Source of the DNA: Lacinutrix sp. WUR7
GTDB lineage: Bacteria; Bacteroidota; Bacteroidia; Flavobacteriales; Flavobacteriaceae
Direction of reading: 5' to 3'
DNA length: 64,000 bases
Assembly (NCBI RefSeq): GCF_016864015.1
Contig: NZ_CP045067.1
Coordinates: forward strand, 2,304,001-2,368,000
This document shows positions 1 through 9,407 of the stretch, one piece after another. The notes under the pieces are model-generated. The model was not told the origin of the DNA. It saw nothing but the letters and a program-made list of their open reading frames with translations, and did not search any database. Position numbers and translations under genes: made by a program. The first letter of the stretch is position 1. The number at the start of each line of letters is the position of its first letter.

Positions 1-888
1 AAGTTGATGAGCAATTTTATAGATGGTATTCCTATTAAAATGTTAGCTTCTATGCTTCCGTTTAAAACAAAAATGAATCCGTTTTTATACGCTAATATTC
101 ATTTGTTAGCAAAGTTTGAAGACAAGCATAACGAAGATTATAAAGGGGAATCTAAAGCTTCCGCTTTATCTAAAAAAGGACAATTAAATATTATACAAAG
201 CTTGTATGATTATATTAAAAAACTGACTTTAAAAGAACATAGTGAATGGGGTAATTACTACGATAAAACCAATTATAGTACAGATGCTTTTGTAGAAAAA
301 TCTACAATAATTGATACGTGGATAGAAAATGTGCAAGCAAAAACGCTAATTGATGTTGGTGGTAATGATGGTACTTTTGTTAGAAAAATTAATTCCGAAT
401 TAAAGCAAGCATTGGTTTGCGATATAGACAATAATGCGGTAGATTTTAATTATAAAGCAATTAAAGAGAACAAAGAATCTTTTATTACTCCTTTTGTTTT
501 AAATGTTTTAAATCCTTCTGCAGCCATTGGTTTTCAAAATAAGGAGCGCGATTCCTTTATAAATAGAATGAAAGACTTTGCTCCAGATGTTACATTGGCT
601 TTGGCAGTAATTCATCACATGTCCTTATCTGGTAATGTAACTTTTGAGATGTCTGCACAGTTTTTTGCTTCCTTTTCTAAATACTTGGTTATCGAGTTTC
701 CAAAAAGAAACGATTCTTGGGTACAACGCTTGTTAAGTAGTAAGGTAGATTTTAAAGATCATTTTGATTGGTATACTTTAGAAAATTTTGAATCCGCTTA
801 TGCTATATATTTTGAAGTACTAGAAAAAAAACCTATTACAAATAGTGAACGTGTAATGTATTTACTAAAACCAAAGCATGTTAAGTAA
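1..888 (+). CDS. Class I SAM-dependent methyltransferase, 5' partial
   Basis: This is a methyltransferase of unknown substrate at the edge of the polysaccharide locus. The glycine-rich SAM motif DVGGNDGTF lies about 115 residues in, followed by an acidic strand end (CDIDNNAVDF) and a VIHHMSLSG segment typical of a class I Rossmann methyltransferase. The frame is open to the first base of the window, and the visible N-terminus (FIDGIPIKMLASMLPFKTK) resembles an internal part of longer methyltransferases of about 470 residues. I therefore think the gene begins upstream and that the ATG at 7 and TTG at 4 are internal. The 3' end overlaps the next gene by 11 bases, which suggests co-transcription and translational coupling. 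It probably modifies a sugar or lipid intermediate of the surface glycan; that is inference from position. Confidence 0.8.
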   Translation, partial: KLMSNFIDGIPIKMLASMLPFKTKMNPFLYANIHLLAKFEDKHNEDYKGESKASALSKKGQLNIIQSLYDYIKKLTLKEHSEWGNYYDKTNYSTDAFVEKSTIIDTWIENVQAKTLIDVGGNDGTFVRKINSELKQALVCDIDNNAVDFNYKAIKENKESFITPFVLNVLNPSAAIGFQNKERDSFINRMKDFAPDVTLALAVIHHMSLSGNVTFEMSAQFFASFSKYLVIEFPKRNDSWVQRLLSSKVDFKDHFDWYTLENFESAYAIYFEVLEKKPITNSERVMYLLKPKHVK

Positions 889-2371
889 ATTAAGAAATAA
901 GGTAATTACTTTTCTAGATAGCAAAAAAGAAATTCCTGTTATAGCAGCTGTTGCAGCAGGATTGTATCCTTTTCTTTTTAATTTTGAAAAGAATTTTACG
1001 CTTATAAACTCCTGGCAACAATTTTATTTTTATTGTTTTATATATTTATTATTACCAACAGTAATTTTTGTTTCTGTAAGTTTTATTACTAAAAAATATA
1101 ACCTACTAAAAGGTAAGAGAAAATTTTTATTTCCAGTTTTAAACTTTGCTTTTTTTACTTTTTTCTTATATATAAACATGCATGGAATAGCAAAAAAAAA
1201 GATAGGATTACTATTTATTTTTATTGCATGTTTACTAGCAATCCTAATTTATAAGCATTTTAAAAAAATTATTGTTTTGCAATTTATATTGGCAATCTTT
1301 GTTATTCCTTTTTTAATTTTAAAGATTGTTGGTTTTGTTTCTTATTCCAATAAATGGATGGAACAACCAGACAATATTGAAGCTATTGTTTTTAAAAAGA
1401 CACCTAATATTTATATAATACAGGTTGATGGTTATGCTAATTTTTCTGAACTAGTTAAAGGGCATTATAATTTTGATAATAGGGATTTTGAAAATTATTT
1501 ACAGGATAATGAGTTTAAAAAATATTACAACTTTAGAAGTAATTATTTTTCGACTTTAAGTTCCAATAGTTCATTTTTTGCAATGAAACATCATTATTAT
1601 AATTCACCAAAAGAAGCCCAAACCGAATTATATAATTCTAGAGATATTATTGTTGGTGAAAATCCTGTAGTATCCATTTTAAAAAATAATAATTACAAAA
1701 CAAATTTGCTATTAGAGTTTTCTTATCTATTACTTAATAGACCTAAAATAGCATATGATTTTTGTAATATTGATTATTCCAACATTTCATATTTTTCTAG
1801 AGGATTTGAAAAACAAAATGATTTAGTTGCAGATTTAGATAAAGCAATAGAAAACAATAGCGAATCTGCAAACTTTTATTTTATTGAAAAAATTTCTCCA
1901 GGTCATGTTACAACATCCGAGTTTGCTGGTGATTCTAAAGATGCAGAACGAGAATTATATTTAAAAAGATTATTAGAAACAAATATTTGGCTAAAAAAAA
2001 TAATAAAGACTATAAATACTAAAGATAAAAATGCGCTAATTGTTATTAGTGCAGATCATGGTGGGTTTGTTGGTTTAAACGCAACTCCAGAAGCTAGAAA
2101 GAAGCAAACAGACGACAAAATAATTAAATCTATTTTCACTAGTACGTTAGCAATAAAGTGGCCAAATGAAGCGCCAGAATTTGATACTGAATTTAAAACT
2201 CCAGTTAATTTTTTTAGAATATTATTTGCTCATTTGGCAGAGGACGCATCTTATTTAGATAATTTACAAGATGATAAAAGCTATATGGTTATTAAAAAAG
2301 GAGCACCTTATGGAGTTTATGAACTAATAAATGAAAAAGGAGAAGTTGTTTTTAAAGAATTATCTAAATAA
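878..2371 (+). CDS. Membrane-anchored sulfatase/alkaline-phosphatase-superfamily protein
   Basis: About five hydrophobic segments lie in residues 20-155 (for example FYFYCFIYLLLPTVIFVSV), followed by a soluble domain. The domain begins at PNIYIIQVDGYANFSEL (about residue 175) and carries the late metal-site motif ISADHGGFVG at about 390, the pattern of the sulfatase/alkaline phosphatase superfamily. The N-terminal membrane part plus catalytic domain recalls LPS phosphoethanolamine-type transferases and other membrane sulfatase-like enzymes, but the nucleophile is not the usual Cys or Ser-x-Pro-x-Arg sulfatase signature. The reaction is therefore unknown. The ATG at 878 lies inside the end of the methyltransferase gene. 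Its place suggests transfer or removal of a charged group on an envelope glycan. Confidence 0.75.
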   Translation: MLSKLRNKVITFLDSKKEIPVIAAVAAGLYPFLFNFEKNFTLINSWQQFYFYCFIYLLLPTVIFVSVSFITKKYNLLKGKRKFLFPVLNFAFFTFFLYINMHGIAKKKIGLLFIFIACLLAILIYKHFKKIIVLQFILAIFVIPFLILKIVGFVSYSNKWMEQPDNIEAIVFKKTPNIYIIQVDGYANFSELVKGHYNFDNRDFENYLQDNEFKKYYNFRSNYFSTLSSNSSFFAMKHHYYNSPKEAQTELYNSRDIIVGENPVVSILKNNNYKTNLLLEFSYLLLNRPKIAYDFCNIDYSNISYFSRGFEKQNDLVADLDKAIENNSESANFYFIEKISPGHVTTSEFAGDSKDAERELYLKRLLETNIWLKKIIKTINTKDKNALIVISADHGGFVGLNATPEARKKQTDDKIIKSIFTSTLAIKWPNEAPEFDTEFKTPVNFFRILFAHLAEDASYLDNLQDDKSYMVIKKGAPYGVYELINEKGEVVFKELSK

Positions 2372-2415
2372 ATACTAATAAAATTAGTACTTTCAGCCTT
2401 ATAAAAAGAAATCAA

Positions 2416-3390
2416 ATTAGTTTTACTATCCATAAATATAACCCAGAAAATAAAGCACTTTGGAACAACTTTGTTGCCAAAGCTAAAAATGCTACTTTCT
2501 TATTTCAAAGAGATTTCATGGAATATCATCAAGATAGATTTGATGATTTTTCGTTATTAATTTATAAAAATGATAAGCTAATTGCTGTTTTACCAGCAAA
2601 CATAACTAATGAAAACGTGTTTTCACATCAAGGATTAACCTATGGAGGGCTAGTTGTTTCAGAAAAACTAAAATTAAAGGATGTTGCTCGATGCTTAAAA
2701 GCAGTATTAAATTATTATAAAGAAAAAGGTGTTAAAACTTTACAGTTAAAACAGTTTCCTTCTATTTATAGTCTAGTACCTAATGATGAAATGCAATATC
2801 TAATGTTTGTTTTACAAGCAGAATTAATTAAAAGAGATACACTTTCTGTTTTAAATCTAAAATATAAACCAAAACTATCTAAAGACCGAATTGCTGGAAA
2901 TAAAAGGGCTTTAAAACAAAACTTGGAGGTTAAAGAGGTTGCAGAATTTGATGCCTTTTGGAATACCATTCTTATCCCAAATTTGAATGCAAAACATGAA
3001 GCACAACCAGTACATTCTTTACAAGAAATTAAAAATTTAAAAAATAAGTTTCCCAAAAATATTAGACAATTCAATGTGTATCAAGATAATGTTCTTGTAG
3101 CAGGAACTACTATTTTCGAAACAAACCAGGTTGCACATTCGCAATATATTTCTGGAAATGCAGATAAAAATGTTATTGGTAGTCTTGATTTTTTACACCT
3201 ATATTTAATTAATGAAGTTTTTAAAGATAAAGCGTATTTTGATTTTGGAATCTCTAATGAAAACCAAAGCAAAAATATAAATCAAGGCTTGCAATATTGG
3301 AAAGAAGGTTTTGGAGCAAGAACCATTACCCAAGATTTTCACCAAATAGATTTGAAGAATATGGATAATTTAGATACTATATTTATATGA
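2416..3390 (+). CDS. FemAB/GNAT-fold N-acyltransferase-like protein, probable non-AUG start
   Basis: The protein resembles the FemAB/acetyltransferase-like family often found in flavobacterial sugar loci. Visible blocks are [28 protein letters not shown] and the C-terminal [19 protein letters not shown] with [11 protein letters not shown]. The first ATG is at 2518, but the reading frame stays open upstream to 2368 and encodes family-like sequence ([17 protein letters not shown]). No ATG, GTG or TTG exists in that extension, so I place the start at ATT 2416; ATA 2401 and ATT 2383 are alternatives. The stop overlaps the next ATG (ATGA), so this gene and the aminotransferase are coupled. A plausible role is N-acylation of the amino sugar made by the neighbouring aminotransferase; this is inference. 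Confidence 0.75.
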   Translation: MSFTIHKYNPENKALWNNFVAKAKNATFLFQRDFMEYHQDRFDDFSLLIYKNDKLIAVLPANITNENVFSHQGLTYGGLVVSEKLKLKDVARCLKAVLNYYKEKGVKTLQLKQFPSIYSLVPNDEMQYLMFVLQAELIKRDTLSVLNLKYKPKLSKDRIAGNKRALKQNLEVKEVAEFDAFWNTILIPNLNAKHEAQPVHSLQEIKNLKNKFPKNIRQFNVYQDNVLVAGTTIFETNQVAHSQYISGNADKNVIGSLDFLHLYLINEVFKDKAYFDFGISNENQSKNINQGLQYWKEGFGARTITQDFHQIDLKNMDNLDTIFI

Positions 3391-4487
3391 TTAAGTTTCT
3401 AGACTTACATAAGATTAATGCGCGTTTTGATATTCCGTTTCAAGAACAATTTAAACAGTTTTTAGATTCTGGTTATTATATTTTAGGAAAGCAAGTTGCT
3501 ACTTTTGAAACCAATTTTGCAAGCTATTGTGGTACCAAACATAGTATAGGAACAAGTAATGGTTTAGATGCTTTAATTTTAATTTTTAAAGCCTATAAAG
3601 AACTTGGTTTGTTACAAGATGGTGACGAAGTTATTGTGCCTGCAAATACCTTTATTGCAAGTTTTTTAGCTGTTATCCATTCTGGATTAAAGCCTGTTTT
3701 TATCGAACCAGATTTGGTAACCTATAACCTCTCCCTTTCTGAAATAGAAAAACAAATAACTCCAAATACCAAAGCGATTCTTGCGGTGCATCTATACGGA
3801 CAAATAGCAGATATGCAAAGTATAAATACACTCGCAGAAAAACACGGATTATTGGTTGTTGAAGATGCAGCACAAGCACACGGAGCAGTGTATGAAAACA
3901 ATAAAAAAGCAGGGAATCTTAGTGACGTAGCTGCATTTAGCTTTTATCCTGCCAAAAATCTTGGAGCATTAGGTGATGGAGGAGCTATTACTACAAATAA
4001 TGATGCCTTAGCTGCAGTAATAAGAAAACTGAGAAACTATGGTTCTTCTAAAAAGTATTTACATGATACCATTGGTTTTAATAATAGGTTAGACGAAATA
4101 CAAGCCGCTTTTTTAAACATAAAGCTTCCAAAGTTAGATGCAGATAATGAAAAACGACGAGAAATAGCAAAGCGTTTTATTTCGGAAATTAAAAACGAAA
4201 AAATAACACTTCCATTTTATGATAATTCTAAAAATCATGTGTTTCATCTTTTTGTCATTTTAGTAGAAGATAGAGCCGATTTTACAAGTTTTTTAAAGCA
4301 GAATGAAATAGAAACACTAATACATTATCCTATTGCGCCACATAAGCAAGAAGCATTAAAGGATTTTGCTTCTTTAAAATTACCAGTAACAGAACTTATT
4401 CATAAAAACATTGTAAGTTTACCAATAAGTCCTGTTTTAACAAAAAAAGAAATTACCCAAATTATACAAACTATAAACGCATATTAA
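3387..4487 (+). CDS. DegT/DnrJ/EryC1/StrS sugar aminotransferase (FdtB/QdtB-like)
   Basis: This PLP enzyme of 366 residues transfers an amino group onto a keto-sugar nucleotide in the cytoplasm. Family blocks are clear: [39 protein letters not shown] with the PLP-pyridine aspartate, and [17 protein letters not shown] with the Schiff-base lysine near residue 190. The N-terminus [14 protein letters not shown] is typical of the FdtB/QdtB/WecE group. A ketoisomerase of the FdtA/QdtA type lies at 8997-9407, so the likely product is dTDP-3-amino-3,6-dideoxy-galactose or -glucose. The start overlaps the upstream FemAB-like gene by four bases. The exact sugar cannot be decided from the sequence alone. 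Confidence 0.88.
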   Translation: MIKFLDLHKINARFDIPFQEQFKQFLDSGYYILGKQVATFETNFASYCGTKHSIGTSNGLDALILIFKAYKELGLLQDGDEVIVPANTFIASFLAVIHSGLKPVFIEPDLVTYNLSLSEIEKQITPNTKAILAVHLYGQIADMQSINTLAEKHGLLVVEDAAQAHGAVYENNKKAGNLSDVAAFSFYPAKNLGALGDGGAITTNNDALAAVIRKLRNYGSSKKYLHDTIGFNNRLDEIQAAFLNIKLPKLDADNEKRREIAKRFISEIKNEKITLPFYDNSKNHVFHLFVILVEDRADFTSFLKQNEIETLIHYPIAPHKQEALKDFASLKLPVTELIHKNIVSLPISPVLTKKEITQIIQTINAY

Positions 4488-4504
4488 TTGAAACTGTTTT
4501 ATCT

Positions 4505-4532
4505 GTATTTAGAATCACAAAGATCTAAATAC
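4505..4532. other. Hairpin between aminotransferase and flippase genes
   Basis: GTATTTAGA at 4505-4513 pairs perfectly with TCTAAATAC at 4524-4532 across a 10-base loop, in the 68-base gap after the aminotransferase. No U-tract follows on the plus strand, so it is not a standard terminator. It may stabilise mRNA ends or attenuate transcription. Confidence 0.4.
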
Positions 4533-4555
4533 AATAAAAGAACATACTTAAATAT

Positions 4556-5881
4556 TTGAAACGCTTATTAAATTATATAAACTCTAATGTTCTATTTAAA
4601 GTTGCTTCGTTAAATTCGGCAGCAGTTTTAACTAAAATAATTACAGGTTTTTTAACCTCTAAAGCTATTGCATATTTTATAGGTGCAGAAGGAATGGCTT
4701 TAATAGGGAATTTGCGTGATTTTTTACGATCTGCACAGTCCATTTCAATTCTAGGTCTTTACAATGGTGTTGTAAAATATGTAGCAGAATTTAAAGAGAA
4801 TGCTTTAGAGTTAAGTAAAACTTTATCTACCGTGTTCTACATTGGTTTTGTTTCTACTTTTCTGGTTTCTTTTTTGTGTTACTTTAATACAGATTACATT
4901 AATGATTCTCTGTTTCCGGGATATAGTGACTATGCTTATGTTATAAAAATATTTGCAATTGCATTGCCTTTTTATACCTTAAACATGTTCGCTTTTTCTA
5001 TTTTAAATGGCTTTTCTAAGTATAAATTAATACTGATTATTAATATAATCGGTCAAGTTCTCGGGACCGTTGTAACCGTTCTTTTAATTTGGTTGAATAG
5101 AATAGATGGCGCATTAATAGCAATTGTAATAGCAGAATCTTTAATCTTTTTAATAACCTTAGTTGGTATTTTAAATCAACGAAGTTTAATCCCGTTAATC
5201 AAGATTAAAAACGTTAGACTTTCTTCTATTAAAAAATTAAGTTCTTATTCTATAATGGCACTGTTTTCAGCCATCGTTTTACCAATAGTTTCGGTTGTTG
5301 TTAGAAATTATATCATAGATAATGTTAGTTTGGAAGCGGCAGGTTTTTGGGAAGCAATGACACGAATATCTAAATATTATTTAATGTTTGTAAGCTCCTT
5401 ATTAACATTATACATCTTACCGCGTTTGTCAGAAATTGATAACGTTAAAGAATTTAGAAAAGAAATTTTTGGTTTTTATAAAACCATAGTGCCAATATTT
5501 GCTTTAGGTTTAGTTGTTATTTATGTGCTTCGATCTTTTATAATAACAGTGGTGTTAACGGACAAATTTAAACCTGTTGAAGATTTGTTTTTTTGGCAAT
5601 TATTAGGTGATTTTGTCAAAGTATTATCGGTGGTAATTTCCTATCAATTTTTAGCCAAGAATATGTTTTGGCACTATATCATAACCGAAGCTTTTTCTGT
5701 ACTTTTAATGTATCTAGCTAGTATTTATTTTATAGATTTATATGGTGTTAAAGGGGCAGCAATTGCCCACTTTGTAAATTATGCAATTTATTATATTATC
5801 ATTTTATTAATCTTCAGTTCTTCACTTTTTGGTGTGATTCCAGATGAAGTTGAAGAAGATGAAAAAGACTTAGAAGTTTAA
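4556..5881 (+). CDS. Wzx-type O-antigen/polysaccharide flippase
   Basis: This 441-residue protein is hydrophobic throughout, with roughly 12 membrane segments and the N-terminal pattern NSAAVLTKIITGFLTSKAIAYFIG seen in O-antigen translocases of the MATE-like/MVF flippase superfamily. The conserved GAEGMALIGNLRDF loop also fits WzxE-like translocases. It would move an undecaprenyl-diphosphate-linked repeat unit across the inner membrane. The start is TTG at 4556; no upstream ATG is in frame nearby. The C-terminus ends in a highly acidic cytoplasmic tail (EVEEDEKDLEV). The PhyH-type dioxygenase follows after 3 bases, so the two are probably one transcript. Confidence 0.88.
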   Translation: MKRLLNYINSNVLFKVASLNSAAVLTKIITGFLTSKAIAYFIGAEGMALIGNLRDFLRSAQSISILGLYNGVVKYVAEFKENALELSKTLSTVFYIGFVSTFLVSFLCYFNTDYINDSLFPGYSDYAYVIKIFAIALPFYTLNMFAFSILNGFSKYKLILIINIIGQVLGTVVTVLLIWLNRIDGALIAIVIAESLIFLITLVGILNQRSLIPLIKIKNVRLSSIKKLSSYSIMALFSAIVLPIVSVVVRNYIIDNVSLEAAGFWEAMTRISKYYLMFVSSLLTLYILPRLSEIDNVKEFRKEIFGFYKTIVPIFALGLVVIYVLRSFIITVVLTDKFKPVEDLFFWQLLGDFVKVLSVVISYQFLAKNMFWHYIITEAFSVLLMYLASIYFIDLYGVKGAAIAHFVNYAIYYIIILLIFSSSLFGVIPDEVEEDEKDLEV

Positions 5882-5884
5882 ATC

Positions 5885-6721
5885 ATGAATACAAAAACCT
5901 GTCATATTTATTTAGATAATACACCTTATGCTTTTAAAGTGAAAGGTGATTTTTTCTGGGGAAAAGAAGAATTGCTATACAATAAAGCCGATAGTGTTTT
6001 ATCCAAAATGTCTTGGGAAGCTGAAGGGTATAAAGTGGTTACTGCTTTTATAAATGATGAATTTGAAAGATTAAAGAAGTCCCTAACCCAAAATATTATG
6101 GATGCCATAAAAGCGAATAATATTTCTTTTAACGAAGATACGTTTACGCTTGAAAAATACCATGAGGTTGTTAATACCAATGAATTACATAATCAAGTTA
6201 TTGATATTACTAGAAATTTAGAAAACAAAGATTTCGATTTTAATATAGATGCCTTGGCAGAGCGTTTTGGTGATATTTTAGGGTATAAACTAACCTCTTG
6301 GGTAGAAGAATTGCAAAAATCACATATACAGATTAGAATAAGTAGACCAAACTCATTAGATATCAATCCGCCACACAGAGATGGGTATTTAAGCTATTGG
6401 GAAGACATTATTAATGTTTGGATACCAATTGTTGGTTGTAATGAAAAGGCGTCGTTACCTGTTCTTCCCGGAAGTCATTTAATTCCGGAAAACGAAATTT
6501 TAAGAACCGAAAGCAAAGGAGCAGAGATAAATGGTAATATATATTATGTGCCATGTATTTTAGAAACCAAAACCGGAAGTATTAAAATGATAAGGCCAAA
6601 CCCAAAGCAAGGGGAAGCTTTAATTTTTACACCTTTCTTAATTCATGGTGCTGCAGTAAATAATAATAAAGATATTACTAGAGTATCTTTAGAGTTGCGT
6701 TTCCCTAGAATTTTAGATTAA
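5885..6721 (+). CDS. Phytanoyl-CoA dioxygenase (PhyH)-like Fe(II)/2-oxoglutarate oxygenase
   Basis: The C-terminal half carries the 2-oxoglutarate oxygenase triad. H164-x-D166 lies in PPHRDGYLSYWED, the distal histidine is H254 in FLIHGAAVN, and the 2-oxoglutarate-binding arginine is about R266 in TRVSLELRF. VLPGSHLIPE and GEALIFTP are further PhyH blocks. The N-terminal 100 residues show no recognisable domain. The enzyme would hydroxylate or otherwise oxidise a small substrate. Inside a polysaccharide cluster, directly after the flippase, a sugar nucleotide or a sugar N-acyl group is plausible but unproven. The gene ends on a TTAA shared with the convergent glycosyltransferase. Confidence 0.8.
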   Translation: MNTKTCHIYLDNTPYAFKVKGDFFWGKEELLYNKADSVLSKMSWEAEGYKVVTAFINDEFERLKKSLTQNIMDAIKANNISFNEDTFTLEKYHEVVNTNELHNQVIDITRNLENKDFDFNIDALAERFGDILGYKLTSWVEELQKSHIQIRISRPNSLDINPPHRDGYLSYWEDIINVWIPIVGCNEKASLPVLPGSHLIPENEILRTESKGAEINGNIYYVPCILETKTGSIKMIRPNPKQGEALIFTPFLIHGAAVNNNKDITRVSLELRFPRILD

Positions 6722-7860
6722 ATTTTAGATTGCCATTTTTCTAAATATATTTTTGCAGCATCTACATAATGATGTTCTTTTTCTATGAAAGCTCTAGCAT
6801 TTTTAGATATTTCTGTGATTTTGTTAGGATTTAAGATTAGCCACTCCAGTTTTTCAGCAATTTTTTTGGCATCAGGTAAAGCGTTAATCGCAATAGTATC
6901 TTCTTCAATATTAAAATAATCTAACCATTCTTGTTCGGCTCCAGTAAAAACCACTTTTCCTTTTGCCATAGCTTCCAAAGCATTAAAACCTTGGTCGTAA
7001 GCAAATACTTGATCTAATAAAATATGAGCAGTATCAAAAGCTTTAATATATTCTTGGTATGGTAAACTTTTTACAGTAATGATTTCTATTTTATCTGCAT
7101 GTTTTTTATTTAAAATAGCTAAAGCTTCTTCAAAAATGTCGTTTCCTTTTTTGTAATAATTAAAAGAATTAATACCGTGAAAAATAACAATCTTACCAGT
7201 TACCTCTAAATCTATATATTTCAATTTTTCTAGATTAATTGGGTTAGGAGCCTTTCCTAAATATTTTTCATTTCCTATTAAAGGGATGTGGTAGTCTAAG
7301 TCGCTAGCAATAACCCCTTTTATGTTTTTATAGACATATTCATGCAGCTTTACATAAGGAGTAGTTAAGTACATTAAAGCATGCCAGAAATCTTTTTTCG
7401 TGCTTTTGTTATTAAAATAAGGCGTGAGTATGGAGTATCTAAACTTTTTATCGTGTGCATATTTTATGCTAACATAGTCTGTACCACAAGAAAGCAGAAA
7501 AACATTTTTATTGTTTTTAAAAATAAAATCCAACAGTTCCTTTTCTACTTTGGGTATGGTATTAAACGGGGTTTCATTAATTAGCTGTACAATATCAAAA
7601 CCAGTTAGTTGTTCTTTAAAATCATTAAATTGCTTTTTAACACTTAACGAAGTAATTTCAAAACCAAATAACTTGTATAAAGCGGTTTTTACTTTACTAG
7701 AAAAGCCTGTTGTGTATTTTAAAGAATAAGATATATCTACTTTTCTTTTTTTAAATCCATCGCCATGACCTACCACCAATACTTCATGGCCAAGTTTTTG
7801 CAATCCTTCTTTTAAAGTATAGTGCGAAGAGTTATATTCTCCTAATAATAAGATTTTCAT
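6718..7860 (-). CDS. Glycosyltransferase, GT4/GT-B type
   Basis: The GT-B fold is suggested by the N-terminal MKILLLGEYNSSHYTLKEGLQKLGHEV, with its first Rossmann strand and glycine, and by the C-terminal donor-site region. There, HILLDQVFAYDQGFNALEAMAKGKVVFTGAEQEW matches the conserved G-x-x-x-E-A-M-A segment of GT4 enzymes. It is the only gene of this orientation in the first 9 kb, and its stop shares the TTAA at 6718-6721 with the plus-strand dioxygenase. Its 5' end faces another glycosyltransferase across 31 bases. Acceptor and sugar are unknown; assembly of the surface glycan repeat unit is the likely role. Confidence 0.85.
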   Translation of the reverse strand: MKILLLGEYNSSHYTLKEGLQKLGHEVLVVGHGDGFKKRKVDISYSLKYTTGFSSKVKTALYKLFGFEITSLSVKKQFNDFKEQLTGFDIVQLINETPFNTIPKVEKELLDFIFKNNKNVFLLSCGTDYVSIKYAHDKKFRYSILTPYFNNKSTKKDFWHALMYLTTPYVKLHEYVYKNIKGVIASDLDYHIPLIGNEKYLGKAPNPINLEKLKYIDLEVTGKIVIFHGINSFNYYKKGNDIFEEALAILNKKHADKIEIITVKSLPYQEYIKAFDTAHILLDQVFAYDQGFNALEAMAKGKVVFTGAEQEWLDYFNIEEDTIAINALPDAKKIAEKLEWLILNPNKITEISKNARAFIEKEHHYVDAAKIYLEKWQSKI

Positions 7861-7864
7861 TTAC

Positions 7865-7872
7865 TATATTTG
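7865..7872 (+). promoter_or_regulatory. Candidate -7 promoter element (TATATTTG)
   Basis: TATATTTG matches the Bacteroidota -7 consensus TAnnTTTG and sits 19 bases before the TTG start of the glycosyltransferase at 7892, in the 31-base divergent gap. I see no good TTTG element at the expected upstream distance. Confidence 0.45.
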
Positions 7873-7891
7873 GTTTCTAATAAATTATCCA

Positions 7892-9007
7892 TTGCAAAAT
7901 AACAATAAAAAAAAGATTTGCGTAGTTACTTCTTCTCTTGCAAAAGGAGGAGCAGAAAAATCTTCGGCAACCCTTACGCATATTTTGCATAATTTAGGTT
8001 ATGATATTCATGTTGTAACAATGTTATCGCAAGTAGAATATGCATATTCTGGTACGCTTTTTAACTTAGGTGAATTTAAAGATAAAAACGATACTTTTTC
8101 AGGAAAAATCAAAAGATTCAGAAAATTTAAGAAATACCTTAAAAAAGAAAACTTCGATGTTGTTATTGATAACAGATATCGTGTGTTGGCGTATAGAGAA
8201 TGCATCTTTACTAAATATTTGTACAACAATATTCCTGTAATTTATGTGCTTCATAATTACGTGCAAGAAAAAACGTTTACACCATATAAATGGCTGAATA
8301 ATTGGTTGTATAAAAAGGAAACATTTACTGCTGTTTCAGAAGAAATTAGTCAAAAATTTAAAGAAGAATTTCAAATTAAAAAAATGCATACCGTTTATAA
8401 TGCGTTTAACTTTGAAGAGATAGAACAAAAGGCTTCCGAAGCTAATACCTTTGAAATAGAAAATAACAACTATATTATTTTTTACGGAAGAATAGACGAT
8501 CACCATAAAAATATTAGCTTATTATTACAAGCATATAAAGCATCCAAACTGCCAGAACAGCATATTAAATTATTAATATTAGGTAATGGAGATGATTATA
8601 ATAAGATTGTAAATTACACCAAAGAATTACAGCTCGAAAATGATGTAGTATTCAAGGGGTTTACTGCAAATCCGTATCCGTATGTGAAAAATGCTTTATT
8701 CACCATGCTTACAAGTAGACATGAAGGTTTTCCTATGGTAATTCCAGAATCGTTAGCATTAGCAACTCCTGTGATCGCTGTTAACTGTACCTCGGGACCA
8801 AAAGAAGTAATAGAAAATAGGGAAAATGGATTGCTAGTAGAAAATTATGATGTAAATGCCTTAGCAGATGCAATGAATAGTTTTATATTTGACAAAGTAC
8901 TTTATCAGCATTGTAAAGCAAATGCTAAGCAAAGTGTAGAAAAGTTTTCTGTTGAAAATATAAGTAAAGACTGGAATAAACTAATTGAAAATTTAAATGA
9001 AAACTAG
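7892..9007 (+). CDS. Glycosyltransferase family 4
   Basis: This 371-residue GT-B enzyme opens with KKICVVTSSLAKGGAEKSSATL, in which the GGAE(K) block is characteristic of GT4 enzymes that extend undecaprenyl-linked oligosaccharides (PglA/PglJ-like). The donor domain carries FYGRIDDHHKN and TSRHEGFPMVIPESLALATPVIAVNCTSGPKEVI, with the E-G-F-P-x-x-x-x-E motif. The start is TTG at 7892, close to a TATATTTG promoter element. The 3' end overlaps the ketoisomerase gene by 11 bases, so these two are translationally coupled. That fits an enzyme that uses the amino sugar produced by the pathway. Confidence 0.88.
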   Translation: MQNNNKKKICVVTSSLAKGGAEKSSATLTHILHNLGYDIHVVTMLSQVEYAYSGTLFNLGEFKDKNDTFSGKIKRFRKFKKYLKKENFDVVIDNRYRVLAYRECIFTKYLYNNIPVIYVLHNYVQEKTFTPYKWLNNWLYKKETFTAVSEEISQKFKEEFQIKKMHTVYNAFNFEEIEQKASEANTFEIENNNYIIFYGRIDDHHKNISLLLQAYKASKLPEQHIKLLILGNGDDYNKIVNYTKELQLENDVVFKGFTANPYPYVKNALFTMLTSRHEGFPMVIPESLALATPVIAVNCTSGPKEVIENRENGLLVENYDVNALADAMNSFIFDKVLYQHCKANAKQSVEKFSVENISKDWNKLIENLNEN

Positions 9008-9407
9008 CGTAAACGACGTTAAAATTATTGAAGTACCAACAGTAAGTGATACTCGTGGTAAGCTAGCTGTTGTTGAAAAAGATTGCATACCATTTGCCGT
9101 TAAAAGAGTATATTATTTATATGATGTGCCAAGCGATTCTTATCGTGGTGGTCATGCGCATAAAAACTTATATCAGTTTCTAATTCCTTTAAGTGGTAGT
9201 TTTGAAGTGCATTTAAAAGATGGTGAAAACGAAAGAAAAATAACCTTAAATAAACCCAATAAAGGCTTGTTAATTGTCCCTGGAATCTGGCGGGAAATTG
9301 ATAACTTTTCTTCTGGTTCTGTATGCTTGGTTTTAGCTTCTAACGAATATGATGAAAGCGACTACATAAGAGCCTATAAAGACTTCGAGTTATTTAAACG
9401 GACTTAA
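8997..9407 (+). CDS. Sugar-nucleotide 3,4-ketoisomerase (FdtA/QdtA, WxcM-like cupin)
   Basis: This single-domain cupin of 136 residues matches the FdtA/QdtA family in length. Diagnostic blocks are VPTVSDTRGKLAVVE, KRVYYLYDVPSDSYRGGHAHKN with the catalytic-site histidines of H-A-H, and QFLIPLSGSFEVHL. In the known pathway it isomerises dTDP-4-keto-6-deoxyglucose to the 3-keto sugar, which a DegT enzyme such as the one at 3387 then aminates. Whether the galacto- or gluco-configured product is formed cannot be told from length or motifs. The last 18 bases overlap the convergent glycosyltransferase. Confidence 0.88.
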   Translation: MKTSVNDVKIIEVPTVSDTRGKLAVVEKDCIPFAVKRVYYLYDVPSDSYRGGHAHKNLYQFLIPLSGSFEVHLKDGENERKITLNKPNKGLLIVPGIWREIDNFSSGSVCLVLASNEYDESDYIRAYKDFELFKRT

